From Isoetes taiwanensis (taxonomy: Eukaryota > Streptophyta > Lycopodiopsida > Isoetales > Isoetaceae), in assembly GCA_021234155.1 (NCBI GenBank), contig JAJEKV010000002.1:25906617-25970616 (forward strand): a stretch of DNA of 64,000 nt, in the 5' to 3' direction. Positions within the stretch are counted from its first letter, which is position 1; each line of letters opens with the position of its first letter. The position numbers and the translations under genes were made by a program. Positions 1 to 10,818 of this stretch are shown piece after piece. Under the pieces are notes generated by a model. It searched no databases. It had not been told where the DNA came from and saw only the letters and a list, made by a program, of their open reading frames with translations.

Positions 1-566
1 TCCCGAGGAGATCTCCCGTCCATCAATCACTTCGACAGAACCGGGATGCTCAACCTTGCTTCTGGGGATGGCGTGCTTACTGGCGAACACACTATCCATA
101 AGACAAGCATTTGGACCACAATCAAGTTGCGCCAACGCTTCCCATCTTCCAACATCTGATTTCAATAATATAGAGATGAAAACCGATTCAGCCCAGACAA
201 CACTGTACCATTTAGCTCTTCATCCTTTAGTTTGCTTACAACCCGAACACCCTCTGCTGCTTTCGGATTTTTCGTCATGATTGATTGCCATCTGTACAAA
301 TCAGCTCTAATTTTTGATGCTTTATGCTCCATCAACTCAATCTTTCTTTTGATATCTTTTCCTATCCTCGTTTGCTTGCAATCGTTGCTTGCATCTATCA
401 AACCTAGCTGATGTTGCAGCCAACCATTCCTTCACAAGTCTGCCATAGTCTGCAAAACAAAACACTACGTATATGTCAGCCTCCTAACATAGTAAGCCAC
501 GTACTGATGGAACACAATCACACACCACACAACACAAGGTACTCTCTACACACCACCAGCAATTCG
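1..566. other. No recognisable gene
   Basis: Nothing identifiable is seen here. A minus-strand open frame at 162-401 is lysine-rich and resembles no family I recognise; it could be part of a host exon or chance. The LINE homology begins only near 567. Confidence 0.4.
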
Positions 567-2490
567 AAGTACGTCTTTATCAAGGCCAAATCTAGAGTTA
601 AGAAAAACCAGATCTATAAGGTAAAGGTGGGTGACAACCTTATTTCAGGTGATGATAATCTCAAAAGGACTGCAGCAGACCATTTTATTAATATTATGGG
701 TACAACAAGGACTGCCCTGATAATATCATGGATAATTTTATTAATATGCAGACTAAGGTTACTGATGGTCGGAATAGATTGATCACTAACCTCTTTGAGA
801 ATATTGAGCTTAGGGAGGTTGTCAATGGCATGAAAAATGGCAAAACCCCGGGGCCAGATAGCCTCCCAGCCGTGGCCTTTAAAAAAGCTTGGCCAATTTT
901 GGAGGATTGCATTACTATGATTGCCAATGAGTTCAGAGAAGGGAAATGTTTGGATGCAAGGATCAATACTAGCCTTATTGCTCTTATTCCAAAAATTGAT
1001 TTTTCTGGCTCCTTCTTAGATTATAGGCCAATTTCTTTGCCTAATGTGATTTACAAGATAATTTCAGGTGCTATTGTTGCAAGATTGAAGAAGACCTTTG
1101 ACTGTATTATCAGCAGCTCCCAATCAACATATCTTAAGGATAGATTTATCCTTGATAATGTAGTCATTGCTATATTGGGACTTCAATGGGCTAAAGACTC
1201 TAGACAAGATGTGGCTCTTCTCAAATTAGACATCACCAAAGCCTTCTACTGTAAGTTGGAATTTCCTCTTTAAAAGTTGCAAGACTTTGGGATTCAATGA
1301 AGAAAGCATTGGCATCTTCGTCAAAGCCATTCTTAAGAACTCGGGGTCTACTGTGCTTATAAATGGTAAGTGCAACTCTTTCTTCTCTATCCAAAGAGGT
1401 AAAGGTTGCCCCCTTGCTCCTTTTCTTTTTTTGATTGTCACAGAGGCTCTTCACAGTAAAATGGGTGAGGCCAAAACTACTAACTTAATTAAGGGTCTTG
1501 ATCACCCTAAAAATTCTCGTGTAGAGCAAATCCTTAATGGTCACTTTGCAGATGATACATTCGTTCTGATTTCTATGGACCACAATTCCATCAGGAACAC
1601 TCAACAGATTCTTAATGATTTTGGAGATGCTTCAGGATGCAAAGTTAATCCAGCCAAATCTGCAGTTCAAGCAAGGGACGAAGATAATTGAAAGCATGTG
1701 GCTGACCTTTTGGGTTGTAATTATAATTCCCCCAGCACAAAATCTGGGGGTACCCTTTGCCATAATGCATCAGAGCTGTGGAGCAATGTTATAGATAAGT
1801 TTTATAAAAAAGTTGATTCTCTGATATCTAAATATCTATCCAAAAATGGTAGGATTATTATTGCTAACTTTGTGTTATCCTCGTCCCATGTTTATCATCA
1901 GTTTTCATTGCTCCCAAAAAGGTATCTAATAAATTGCAAAACATTATTGGCAGGTTTATAGCTTGTGAAAAGTCCTTTATGAAGATATCTAGACTTTGAT
2001 CTCCCAAGGCACCTGGTCTCATGATGATAATTCATGGCTCCACAATGGAAGACATGGTTATACAGTTAGTAAAGCTTATAAGTTTCTCATGCGTAATCAG
2101 GAAATCACTGTCCACCATAAATGGAGTGTTCAACCGGATAGGGGCAGAAGTAATCTGAAATTTATGTGGGATAGTCCCATCAATCCAAAAATAAACGCCT
2201 TTATGTGGCAGCTATGGCACAGAAGTTTGGCAACCAAAAGTAAGAGATATAGATTATCTATGACTAACTCTGATGTATGTGACAGATGCTTAAATGCTAG
2301 GGAGGATGAGGATCATCTGTTTAGACAATGTATTGGGTCAGAATGGATTATGGACCTTGCTTCTAACATCTTTGGTTTGAATCTTGTAGCCTTAGACGAG
2401 GCAAAAAATTTTATGCGTTCTAACCCTGTGATTGGAGAATTTATATTCTCTTGTGGAGAATTTGGAAGGGCAAAAATGTTTTCATTTTAA
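567..2490 (+). pseudogene. L1-type LINE ORF2 relic (reverse transcriptase and zinc-binding tail)
   Basis: This is the ORF2 remnant of a plant L1 LINE, whose protein copies element RNA into DNA at a nicked target. The linker before the RT domain is seen at about 567-727. The first RT half (728-1273) carries NGKTPGPD, ALIPK and YRPISL; the second half (1287-1691) has GKGCPLAPFLF and the catalytic FADDT near 1550. A zf-RVT domain lies at 1996-2490 with a C-x2-C ... H ... C pattern near 2278-2330. Frame changes near 720, 1270 and 1690 and a stop before 1996 break it. The endonuclease and ORF1 are absent, so the copy is 5'-truncated. The domain order is secure; the outer boundaries are not. Confidence 0.85.
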
Positions 2491-4779
2491 ATTATGAAAT
2501 TAACCTACCTGAAGGGATAATTAAGCAAGTTCAGTATGATATTAATTGGATTCATGAAATTAACAGCTGATTTTGTGGTACTTTCACAGGTCATGTTTAT
2601 GCTGATGCGAAGAATCAAGTGGACCAGGTTCAATCTCAAGGCAAACAATGAATGGATGAAGATATTTGGAGCAGCCAATATTATGGAGCACGAGGAACAT
2701 TGCGGACGTAGATCCTGCTGTGATCAGAATTATAATGTGCGAAGGGAACTTCTATGCAAAGCCAAAGATTCCAAGGGCAGGTTTAATATGGCAAAGGCGA
2801 AATCATGCATGTGTATCTACTGCACATTCCATCAGGTGGTCAAAGGGAAAGCAAGGAAATGTTTCTTATCATTAAGACATGTTGTCTTCAAGGAAAAAGA
2901 AAAACTACTAAGTTTTGTTGTTTTTTAACATTATGGCTGGGTCTTTCTAATCATTCATTGGTCATATGAGAAAAGGATAAAAATACCTCAGAATTTTAGG
3001 ATTATACTTCCCTTAAAAAAAGTTTTTTTATATAAAAATTTTCACAATATTTAAATACAAATAGCCTTCAATTAAAAAAAAAAGGGAGGAGCACGAGAGG
3101 TGATGGTCTGATATCACCGAAATTGTTCGTCTTGGGAAAAGCTGAATTGGCACTTCATTGGCATCCAAGATCGACATTACTTGATTGCCTCCCAAATCCT
3201 TAGATAAAGTGTCCCAAGTAGGTGGATAGTGGCAGAAGTGATGCATCTCTCTAGAAGTAAGATCCAGGTTAGAGAAATCACCCAATTGGGACAGAAATGG
3301 GGAAATATATCTACACCTCAAATTCGCACTGAACTAGTCCATGACATACCATATCTAGTGGTACATATATGGATAGCAATTTTGATGCCAATACCCAATA
3401 CTCTAAGTGAGCAGCTCAAAATTTTAATTTCATTAAAGGACGTATCACAATAAGAATTGTCACGGAAAGGTAGGCCCATCATTCTCATTTATTGAACAAG
3501 TTGAAACATCAATAATAGAAGAATAGATGCACCAGCATAGTGGAAGTCAAGAAGGTTGTTCTCTCGATAACACACTATCATATCCTAAATTGTACGAGGG
3601 AATGCCTTGTACCAATATGCATGTCTGCAAGGAACATAGTAACAACCTCATATCATATATCATAAATAATATATAGGTCCTTCATAGAGTGTTCTAATGA
3701 TTGCCTGTCATTTTGCATGATGAGTCAACATCCTTTTATTCAATTATAAGCAATAAGTTATGGAGTTGTTCTCTTTCTCCTTGTTGGCATTGGTCAGACA
3801 AATACAAACATATTAAGGTGGAAACATAATCTAACATTATTTGATCAAATGAGAAATAGAATGTTTAAATATGATTCTAAAGCAATTCGAAATTCTGCAC
3901 AGCTGCCAGCACATATTATCTAGCTAGTAGCTTAGCTCGTCCATTCCATGAGTTAGTGCAAATCTAATTTGAGTTTTACTGAAAACAGCTACATAAGTAC
4001 CAGTACATAGTAGCATCCAAATGATCTAGTTAGTAACCACTCATGCCAAAAAACTTGGTGTTCCCTCTATGCCAGTAAGTTTATGAAGATCATGCATCAC
4101 GGAGAGCATCTAAAATATTCGTCCAGGGACACACTTGCAAGGAAGCTTTGTAGCCTCCTTGACAATCCTCTGTTGGCCCGTCTTTACCCTTTCAAGAAAC
4201 GTCGGGAGATACTAACAATAAACAAGAGGGAACAAGTTGTTTTCCATTGGGGTCGAAAGAAACGGTACGTTTCAGCATCATTCCAGAGTTCGAAATGGTT
4301 GAAGTAAACGAAGTCTAATTTCCATAGCTTTTTCTAATTTCCCTCACCGTTGATGTAAATTTGTGGAGATCTTGTGGTTAGAAATAGTTATTGACGAGGT
4401 GGCAGGCCACGTGGATAGGCTAGAATTGCAGGAATTATTTGGGGAGAAGGGAGGGGAGTAGGCAAGCCTGCTAAAGATTTCCTATTAGTTAATCTCATGG
4501 TCAGATTCATGACATAATGACTCTTTAACATCACCAGTTATGACATTGGCAACATTTTATCTAAGCATGCATACAAATAACTATATTAGAGGATATTCCT
4601 AAATGAACACAAAAATCTACAACATAGACAATAAGGCTTGCCTGAAGAGTGTTAGTAATCCTCATTACAGCAAAAAAATGGTCTCCTCATACAGATGGCC
4701 TATCAAACTTAGCATGCCTAATTTGTTGAGTCTTAATGAATCTCCAGGTTGGGCCCCTTGGGCAATGTGAGATCCCTTA
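2491..4779. other. LINE 3' remnant and intergenic DNA
   Basis: The first ~430 bases probably are the rest of the LINE above: a degenerate frame continues to about 2570 and a T-rich end lies near 2920. An A10 tract at 3074-3084 may be a poly(A) relic. Beyond that I see no coding potential or structured repeat. Confidence 0.4.
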
Positions 4780-4855
4780 TACCTTCAGCATCTCGTTTTT
4801 TTTTTGGAGGTAAGTATGTATATTATATTAATAAAAAGTAAAAGTACCTTCAGCA
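4780..4855 (-). mobile_element. Very short 5'-truncated retroposon tail with 11-bp target duplication
   Basis: TACCTTCAGCA occurs at 4780-4790 and again at 4845-4855. Between them are 54 bases that begin with a T10 run, i.e. a poly(A) tail on the minus strand, followed by an AT-rich 3' end resembling the start of the larger L1 tail at 5388. This is the signature of target-primed insertion of a severely 5'-truncated LINE. Confidence 0.75.
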
Positions 4856-5371
4856 CTTTTCACCCACCACAGATTAACTAGACAACATGTCTATGCCAAT
4901 CATATTTTCACAAAAGCATAAAGCTTACAATCAAGTGAATATACTATAAGAAACTCAAAGGAGAATGATAATGATAGCCACCACAATTGCATCAACACAA
5001 CTGACAGAGAAAGTTGAAATCATATTTATTCCATCCCTTGCCTACAAGCTCTTTGATGTCTAGAAATAGATCACCAAGTGATCCCCTGCAAAATGTAAAG
5101 ACAAATCACATGCATCACAACATTTACTAAAAGCCACGAGAACAGTCGAGCCATCCTGAAAAAAGGCAACATCTAGAGACACTAGGCAACTAATGAATGT
5201 GCATGTATAAACTGGAAAATAGAGATGAGTATATCTAGCTCAATTATCTAGCAATTGAGAAATGTGGTGAAAATGCAGCTATGTACATGTTTTTCAAAAG
5301 TTGTAGCTAAGCCGTCCAACTTCCGTGTATGACCGTTAGCCCAGTTCACATCAAAACTTATGTCTTTGTTC
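4856..5371. other. Intergenic, nothing recognised
   Basis: AT-rich sequence without convincing open frames or repeats. It is the left flank of the L1 insertion site. Confidence 0.4.
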
Positions 5372-5768
5372 TTGGGTAACTACTATTTTTTTTTGAAGAA
5401 CGTGTTTTACTTCATATTATACAGTCAAAATATTACAAAGTACTTCCAGAAGTAAGAAATGTCCCTGAAGCATCAATCACTTTTAGATGATCACTCCATA
5501 TTGGAATTTTAATACGATCAGGCCAATTGGAGATCTGAAAGCAATTATACAACTTCTTACGAATTTCTTGAAGCACTACCTGAGAAGAAATATGCTTATC
5601 ATAAAAGACCTTTCTTCGCCTTCGTTTCCATACACTCTATATTAGCCAAGACTTTGCCATATGAAATGCAATCCTTTTAGAAGCAGTCCACTGATTTGGA
5701 TAAATACCCAAAAGAAAGTGCTGACTATCCAAAGATACTCCAAAAAGAGAATGCAGCAGGACCTAAGA

Positions 5769-6296
5769 CTACTCACCAAGCACACAAATATAAACAAGGC
5801 TCCAATGTTTCAATGCACCGCCACACATTGGGCAAAGTGGGCTTACTCCCGGCTTAAAGCGATGAACCATCTCATTAACTCTCAAAGAGCGATGAATCAC
5901 CTGCCAAAGTAGAACATTTACCTTTGGAGGATTATATTTAGACCAAACAAGGTTCCAGATGGATTGCCATTGAGAAGGCAAAGTCTCTAAGTGCCATTTT
6001 CGAGAAGGTGATAAAGTATTTGAGGAGGTAAGCAATCTGTAGCATGAACTTACTAGCTTCTTGCCTTCTTTAATACCTTGAACAAAGTTCCAGCATCTCT
6101 TGTTACCCACCTTCTTAATTAGAGGAAGAGCACTTGCTACATAAGCCCATATACTGATATCTTTATCCAACAACCCATATGTCTCCTGAAACCATTGCCA
6201 AGGAGCAATGTCAATACCAAAATACCACTGTTCAATAGAAATAATACCTGCGCTCCTCCACCTCGCTTGGGAATGCGCATGCATACATATTAACAA
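5769..6296 (-). pseudogene. L1 ORF2 C-terminal zf-RVT domain
   Basis: The minus-strand translation contains a WNLVWSKYNPPKVNVLLWQ-like stretch and a LCPMCGG motif followed by H, typical of the zinc-binding domain after plant L1 reverse transcriptases. The upstream RT portion is not adjacent but lies at 14406-15516, also minus, so this is the downstream half of a split ORF2. The frame is open through the domain but has no proper start. Downstream to 5388 is the 3' untranslated part ending in poly(A). Confidence 0.75.
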
Positions 6297-6317
6297 GTGT
6301 ATTATTCATCACAATAT

Positions 6318-6338
6318 GGGCGATGGGCGATGGGCGAT
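6318..6338 (+). repeat. (GGGCGAT)3 short tandem repeat
   Basis: Three perfect heptamers close to the left junction of the DNA nested in the L1. A degenerate copy follows near 6347. It may mark the insertion boundary. Confidence 0.7.
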
Positions 6339-7128
6339 GTCTTAATAGGGCGGGCGATGCCAGGTAGGTGTACACACTTCGTTCAAATCATATATATGGA
6401 TGTTGTAAATTCATAGATAGTGATGTCGTAACTGTGAGTCCGGGAAAGAAAGGTTTTTGATCACCGGGGGATAAATATTTCAGAACATTTATCAAGACAA
6501 TTTGTCGGAAATAAAACATAATAGCGGATTGCAGCAAGAAGCACCACCGGGCTCCAAGGATTATAGAATGATCGTGAACAGGGAGATCGAAATACCAGGA
6601 GAGCACAGAGAAATATGGGCGAAAGGGAAATTGGAACTTTGGCGTCCGGTGATTTCAAAATACAGAGCCGTTAAAATGATCTGTATTTAATTAATTTATT
6701 TTAATTAACTTATTTTTAGGGAATGATGATGACATTTATTTATTTACTTACCCGTCTATTTAGCTAGTTAGCCACGTATTTGCTCTCATGAATTTAAATT
6801 ATATGATCCTTAACTCAATTTGAACTAAGCCTTAAAGGTTACAAATAATAACAATTCAATATGGTGAGTGGCCAAAGGTACGAAAATATCTGATAAAGGA
6901 TACATATGGGGGAGACGTGAGAAAATACGGGAAAACACGAGAATATATAAATCATAAATTACAATACGGGAAATTAACACCTATTAACTGGGCCATAGTA
7001 ATTATTATAAGAACCAGACCTAAGGGGGGATAATAAGGTAATAATAATTATTATTATAGATTATGGGAGGACATCGTACGGAGGTCAGGGTAACAGGTAG
7101 CAGACAGGTGGCGGTACACGCATACGAA
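6339..7128. other. Left part of the nested insert, no gene recognised
   Basis: AT-rich DNA with short unconvincing open frames. It belongs to the material inserted in the minus-strand L1. Confidence 0.35.
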
Positions 7129-7290
7129 AATAAGATAGATAGATAGATAGATAGATAGTATTTTTACGTCATGCTACATGGGCAGCGTCCATGAGGACAT
7201 ATGACAGACCCCCAGAGACTTGAACACAAGATCTCTTAGTTGCTAACCCAATGGACTAGCCAATAAACCGAACAAGGGGGAACAAGATAA
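7129..7290 (-). mobile_element. tRNA-derived SINE with a (GATA)n tail
   Basis: Read on the minus strand, an A-box-like TGGCTAGTCCATTGG (about 7248-7262) and a B-box-like GTGTTCAAGTC (about 7217-7227) are spaced as in a tRNA promoter, followed by a unique body and a short tetranucleotide tail, which on the plus strand is the (GATA)n run at 7131-7158. This is the layout of a SINE transcribed by RNA polymerase III. The target duplication is not clear. A related element with a pentanucleotide tail is at 25324-25460. Confidence 0.55.
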
Positions 7291-7338
7291 GACAAGACTG
7301 GTAATTAAGACAGACGGTCGTAATAAAGAAGCGGGAAT

Positions 7339-8043
7339 ATGGAAAGATTTCGTAACCCTAAAGAATATATTAAGAAGAAGGTGGGTAGTGAAGTTCCGCT
7401 CCCGAGCGCTCCGAGTGTTCCAAGCTCACACAGCCCTTTGAATTCTCTGAGCTCCGATTACAGTGCGGCGCCCGAATCAGCAGCGTCATCAGACCCCGGA
7501 ATTCTTGATGGATAAGGGGAAAAAGATTATCAAGGAAGAAGATGGGGATAGGAAGCGACCGAGATCAGGGGTCCCAGGAAATCTTACCGTGCCATATAAT
7601 CCGGACCTTGAAGACTTGAATCCATGGTGTATCTGCGATCCGGATTGCATCTGCCTGGATAAAGGTTTAGGATCATGCATAAACTGTGGGCGCGTTCACT
7701 GCTTGTTCTGCGACCGCATCCATCATGCACAGGCGATGAAAGATTCAGGTTATAGTCTCAGCCTTCTGGATGTTCTGGAGGTTCTTTCAGACAAGAATGA
7801 CACAGTCCGATGCCAGAATCTGGATCGAGTAATGCAGTCTTCAATACACTGCAAAAGCATGCAGCCATACAAAAAGCGAAGAGATACCAGCATAACCTCA
7901 TGATTGGCGACTATGGCAAAGTGTGCATCTTTTGTTGCGAGAAAAACCCTGTAGATTTTTTATGCCAAGCATATATGCACAGGAACCTGGAAAAAGTGAA
8001 GAATATTGGGGAAACTTCAACAGAAAAGAAGCAGAAGAAGTAA
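7339..8043 (+). pseudogene. Cys-rich unidentified reading frame, frame-shifted
   Basis: I do not recognise this gene. Three overlapping frames appear to be parts of one protein: 7339-7515 (58 residues, ATG start, Ser/Pro-rich), 7508-7903 (131 residues, ATG start) and 7810-8043 (77 residues). The second has a basic start with a KRPRSG patch and then a dense cysteine cluster in the pattern C-x-C-x3-C-x-C-x8-C-x2-C-x4-C-x2-C followed by HH. The third ends with C-x2-CC, another Cys and a Lys-rich tail. These look metal-binding, but the spacing fits neither RING nor PHD well. The base composition is richer in GC than the flanks. It lies upstream of the second LINE in the same orientation, so it may be an extra element frame or a captured host gene. 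Confidence 0.4.
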
Positions 8044-8892
8044 AAGCTATGAGATGAAGCAGCAAGGAGAAGGCGGGAAGAATGGAAAATGGAAGAGGCC
8101 CGAGGTGGATAAGTTTAGAGTTTAGTCTTAGAATCTTTTTGTCTTTCTAATAGTTCTATTCTCATCTTCTGTTTTGAATCAATTATCTTTAGCTCTTGCT
8201 TTACGTATGATCCCGATCAATAGGATGGGTAACCTGTAACAGCCCTCGGCTGAGCAGGATTGTCTAAATGAATTAAATAGATGCAGTATGCAGGAAGAAA
8301 GGAAATATGCCGATTGAGAGAAATCCATGCATTAAGCATAGCTGAATGCTTCAAATGTTTTCAATGATATATGTATGTATACATATGTATTATCTCTGTT
8401 TAGAGAATTTTTGAATGAAGAAAATCTGAAGTAATGGCTGTCACTGGTAAAGTAGCTTCATTGTATATTCTTAAATTACCTCAGTGATGAATTGATTCTG
8501 ATCTAAAGTATTATACCCCGACAATGAACAAAGGTATGGGAAACTGCGGATTCTAACAACATAGAACATAATGGGGAACAATGTGGGAGAATAATGTTGA
8601 CCAGTTACACCAGCAGATATATACAAGGTCAGTAAGCATTATAGACGACACCGGGATACCTTTGGTGATAGAATAGAAAAGATACCAGGCAAAATTAGAG
8701 AAATGGACCATACCGCGACAGAGATCGAATCAGAACAAAAAGGGTGGCGAACATGTCGAAGCCAAGGGAAATACAAGATGAGGGGCGCCAGATAAGCAAA
8801 GGATAAGGATACTATGCCATGCTGAACAAGCCTCGTAAGGGTAAAGGTAAAGCGGGACCAATGAAGGTACAAACAAAGAACAAAAGAACCTC
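8044..8892. other. Non-coding, possible 3' region of the Cys-rich frame and 5' leader of a LINE
   Basis: 8100-8200 is T-rich and could be a 3' untranslated region. From about 8640 the composition becomes GC-richer and matches the tandem units that start at 8893. No gene is recognised. Confidence 0.35.
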
Positions 8893-9450
8893 GGGGCAAG
8901 CTACGGGACAGAGAGGCTAGGCCTCCGCCGTACACCAGGATAGCGAGGGCTAGACCCACCAACTGGTAACCCGGACCACTAAAAACTCGTTAACATTTGG
9001 AGAACGGCATATGACTTTTAGCGGGGTATGAAGAATACCTCATTTGTCGGTTTCTGTCGACACAGAGTAAAAGGTGGACGGGGCAAGTTACGGGACAGAG
9101 AGGCTAAGCCTCCGCCGTACACCAGGATAGCAAGGGCTGGACCCACCAACTGGTAAACCGGACCACTAAAAACTCACTAAAATATCTGGAGAACAACATA
9201 TGACTTCTAGCGGGGTATGAAGAATACCTCAGGTGACGAAATTGTCGACACTATAGATAGGGGGGCAAATTATGGACTGAGGGGTTGAACCCCCGCCATA
9301 GACCAGGAGAGCGCGGTCACGGCCCCCAAATGGTTCCAGTTCACCAAAATGACACATGTATGGAAACACAGAGATACAAAACTACAGAGATACAGAAGTA
9401 CAGAATTACAGAAGGACGAAATACTGACACGTAAATACATAATCAATGCA
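8893..9450 (+). repeat. Tandem ~185-bp units (three copies) upstream of LINE ORF1
   Basis: Units begin at 8893, 9080 and 9262, each with GGGGCAA followed by a GGAC-GAG core, CCGCC and a CCAGG block. Copies 1 and 2 agree almost throughout, including GCGGGGTATGAAGAATACCTC near their ends; copy 3 is more diverged and truncated. They sit directly before ORF1 of the plus-strand LINE, the position where tandem promoter monomers occur in some mammalian L1 families. A promoter role is inferred. Confidence 0.8.
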
Positions 9451-9732
9451 GACAGGCAGCTACCAAACTAATCGGCCCCGAAAGGCCCCGAAAGGATCAA
9501 CCTTGGACAACAGACGAAGGAAGTTGAATAACAATAAAAAGAGACGGGCGGAATAATTATGGTCAGTTTGAAATTTTGAAATTCAAATTAAAACGGTAAT
9601 TTTAAATAAAAATACCGTTTAGAAGGAGGAAATATATAGTCTTAAGGAGGTACCACGGCTATCTTACAAGAGAGAGTCTAGTACGAGTGCACTGCCAAAA
9701 GTCACCACAGAGCTTGCTTGCAAACAAGAGCT

Positions 9733-10551
9733 ATGGCCGATAGTATCAACAGCAGCCAGCAAATGAGAGCGGATGCGGCAAGAGCGCCAGTGAGCCAACA
9801 GGATCTTAAGGATTTCCTAGCACAGATGGACAAGCAGCTAGAATCAAAGATCCCGAACTTGGATGCAGTCAACGCGCTGGCTGAAACGTGCAACAGTAAC
9901 AAAATAGCCATCGCTAGCATGGACGTGAGAGTAGGAGGGGTGGAGAAGATGAACGAGGAAATGCAGCGCAGAATGGACGAGATCGAAGAGGAGAAAGCAA
10001 AGATCCTGCAAAGGTTGGTTGAATTAGAGAAATCAAATGTTGAGCTGGATGCATGGGAGTCATTTGATAGGATAAAGCCACATTTAATGGAATATGAGGA
10101 GCAAAGTAAAATTAAGCATGATGTTAGGCTAATTGGGATAGCGGAGAGACCTAATGAGGATATATATCGAGTTACTGCAGAAGTGATAGAGACGGTGTTC
10201 AAGGAACACAGGGGCGTCATCGTCAAGGCCCTACGGGCGTCAAAGCAATGGAGGTGGAGATCGAGGCATATAAACCCCGACATTGAGAGACATGGCAACC
10301 AAAGAAAGAATCCCGCTGGATGGGATCCGATTGAGGAATGGAATCAAAGTAATGTGAGTCCTTAATCGGTGATGCAAATGGTGGGTCGCACAGGAATTAG
10401 CCAAAGCCGAGGAGCTGAACCAAGCAGGGATACAGGCGGGGGTCAAGAATGGCAAAGTCTACATCCACAAGAGGGTAAGAGAACAAGCGACTCAACCGCA
10501 AGAACGCATGCTGGGGATGCAGGGGATAGCAAAATCAACGGAAGCGTAAAA
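9733..10551 (+). pseudogene. LINE ORF1 (coiled-coil RNA-binding protein), frame-shifted
   Basis: ORF1 proteins coat the LINE RNA and act as nucleic-acid chaperones. From the ATG at 9733 to 10365 the frame encodes an N-terminal Gln/Ala-rich part, a heptad-rich coiled coil (about residues 65-110, rich in E, K, M and R), and a segment with KHDVRLIGIAERPNEDI that resembles the RNA-binding core of L1 ORF1p. The natural C-terminus lies in another frame, about 10382-10551, where AEELNQAGIQAGVKNGKVYI continues the family pattern, so at least one frameshift and stops between 10260 and 10370 break it. A longer open frame at 10369-10818 is a by-product of this shift. Confidence 0.65.
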
Positions 10552-10818
10552 AGAAAACATACACCCCTAAAGGCAATACAACAGAGCCGGAGAGCGATTG
10601 CGGGGGAGCAATCGAGAGCGATCAACGCGAAGGGAACCGTAACGAGCAAATGTAAAGAAGCTTGCCGGGGAAGCGAAGACCGAACAACACAAGCGGTGGT
10701 TCTGAGGGCCAACCCCGACAATGAAGACCGAGGAAGACCAAGGAGAACAGTAATGGTACGAAAAACATGGAGACCCCGGCGAGCAACCCCTGGGAAAAAG
10801 ACGCCGACATTATGGTAA

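Noticed and set aside
162-401. Minus-strand frame as host exon
   Set aside because: Open frame with a possible upstream splice acceptor, but no recognisable family and no neighbouring exons.
7508-7903. RING or PHD finger
   Set aside because: Cysteine spacing does not fit either consensus.
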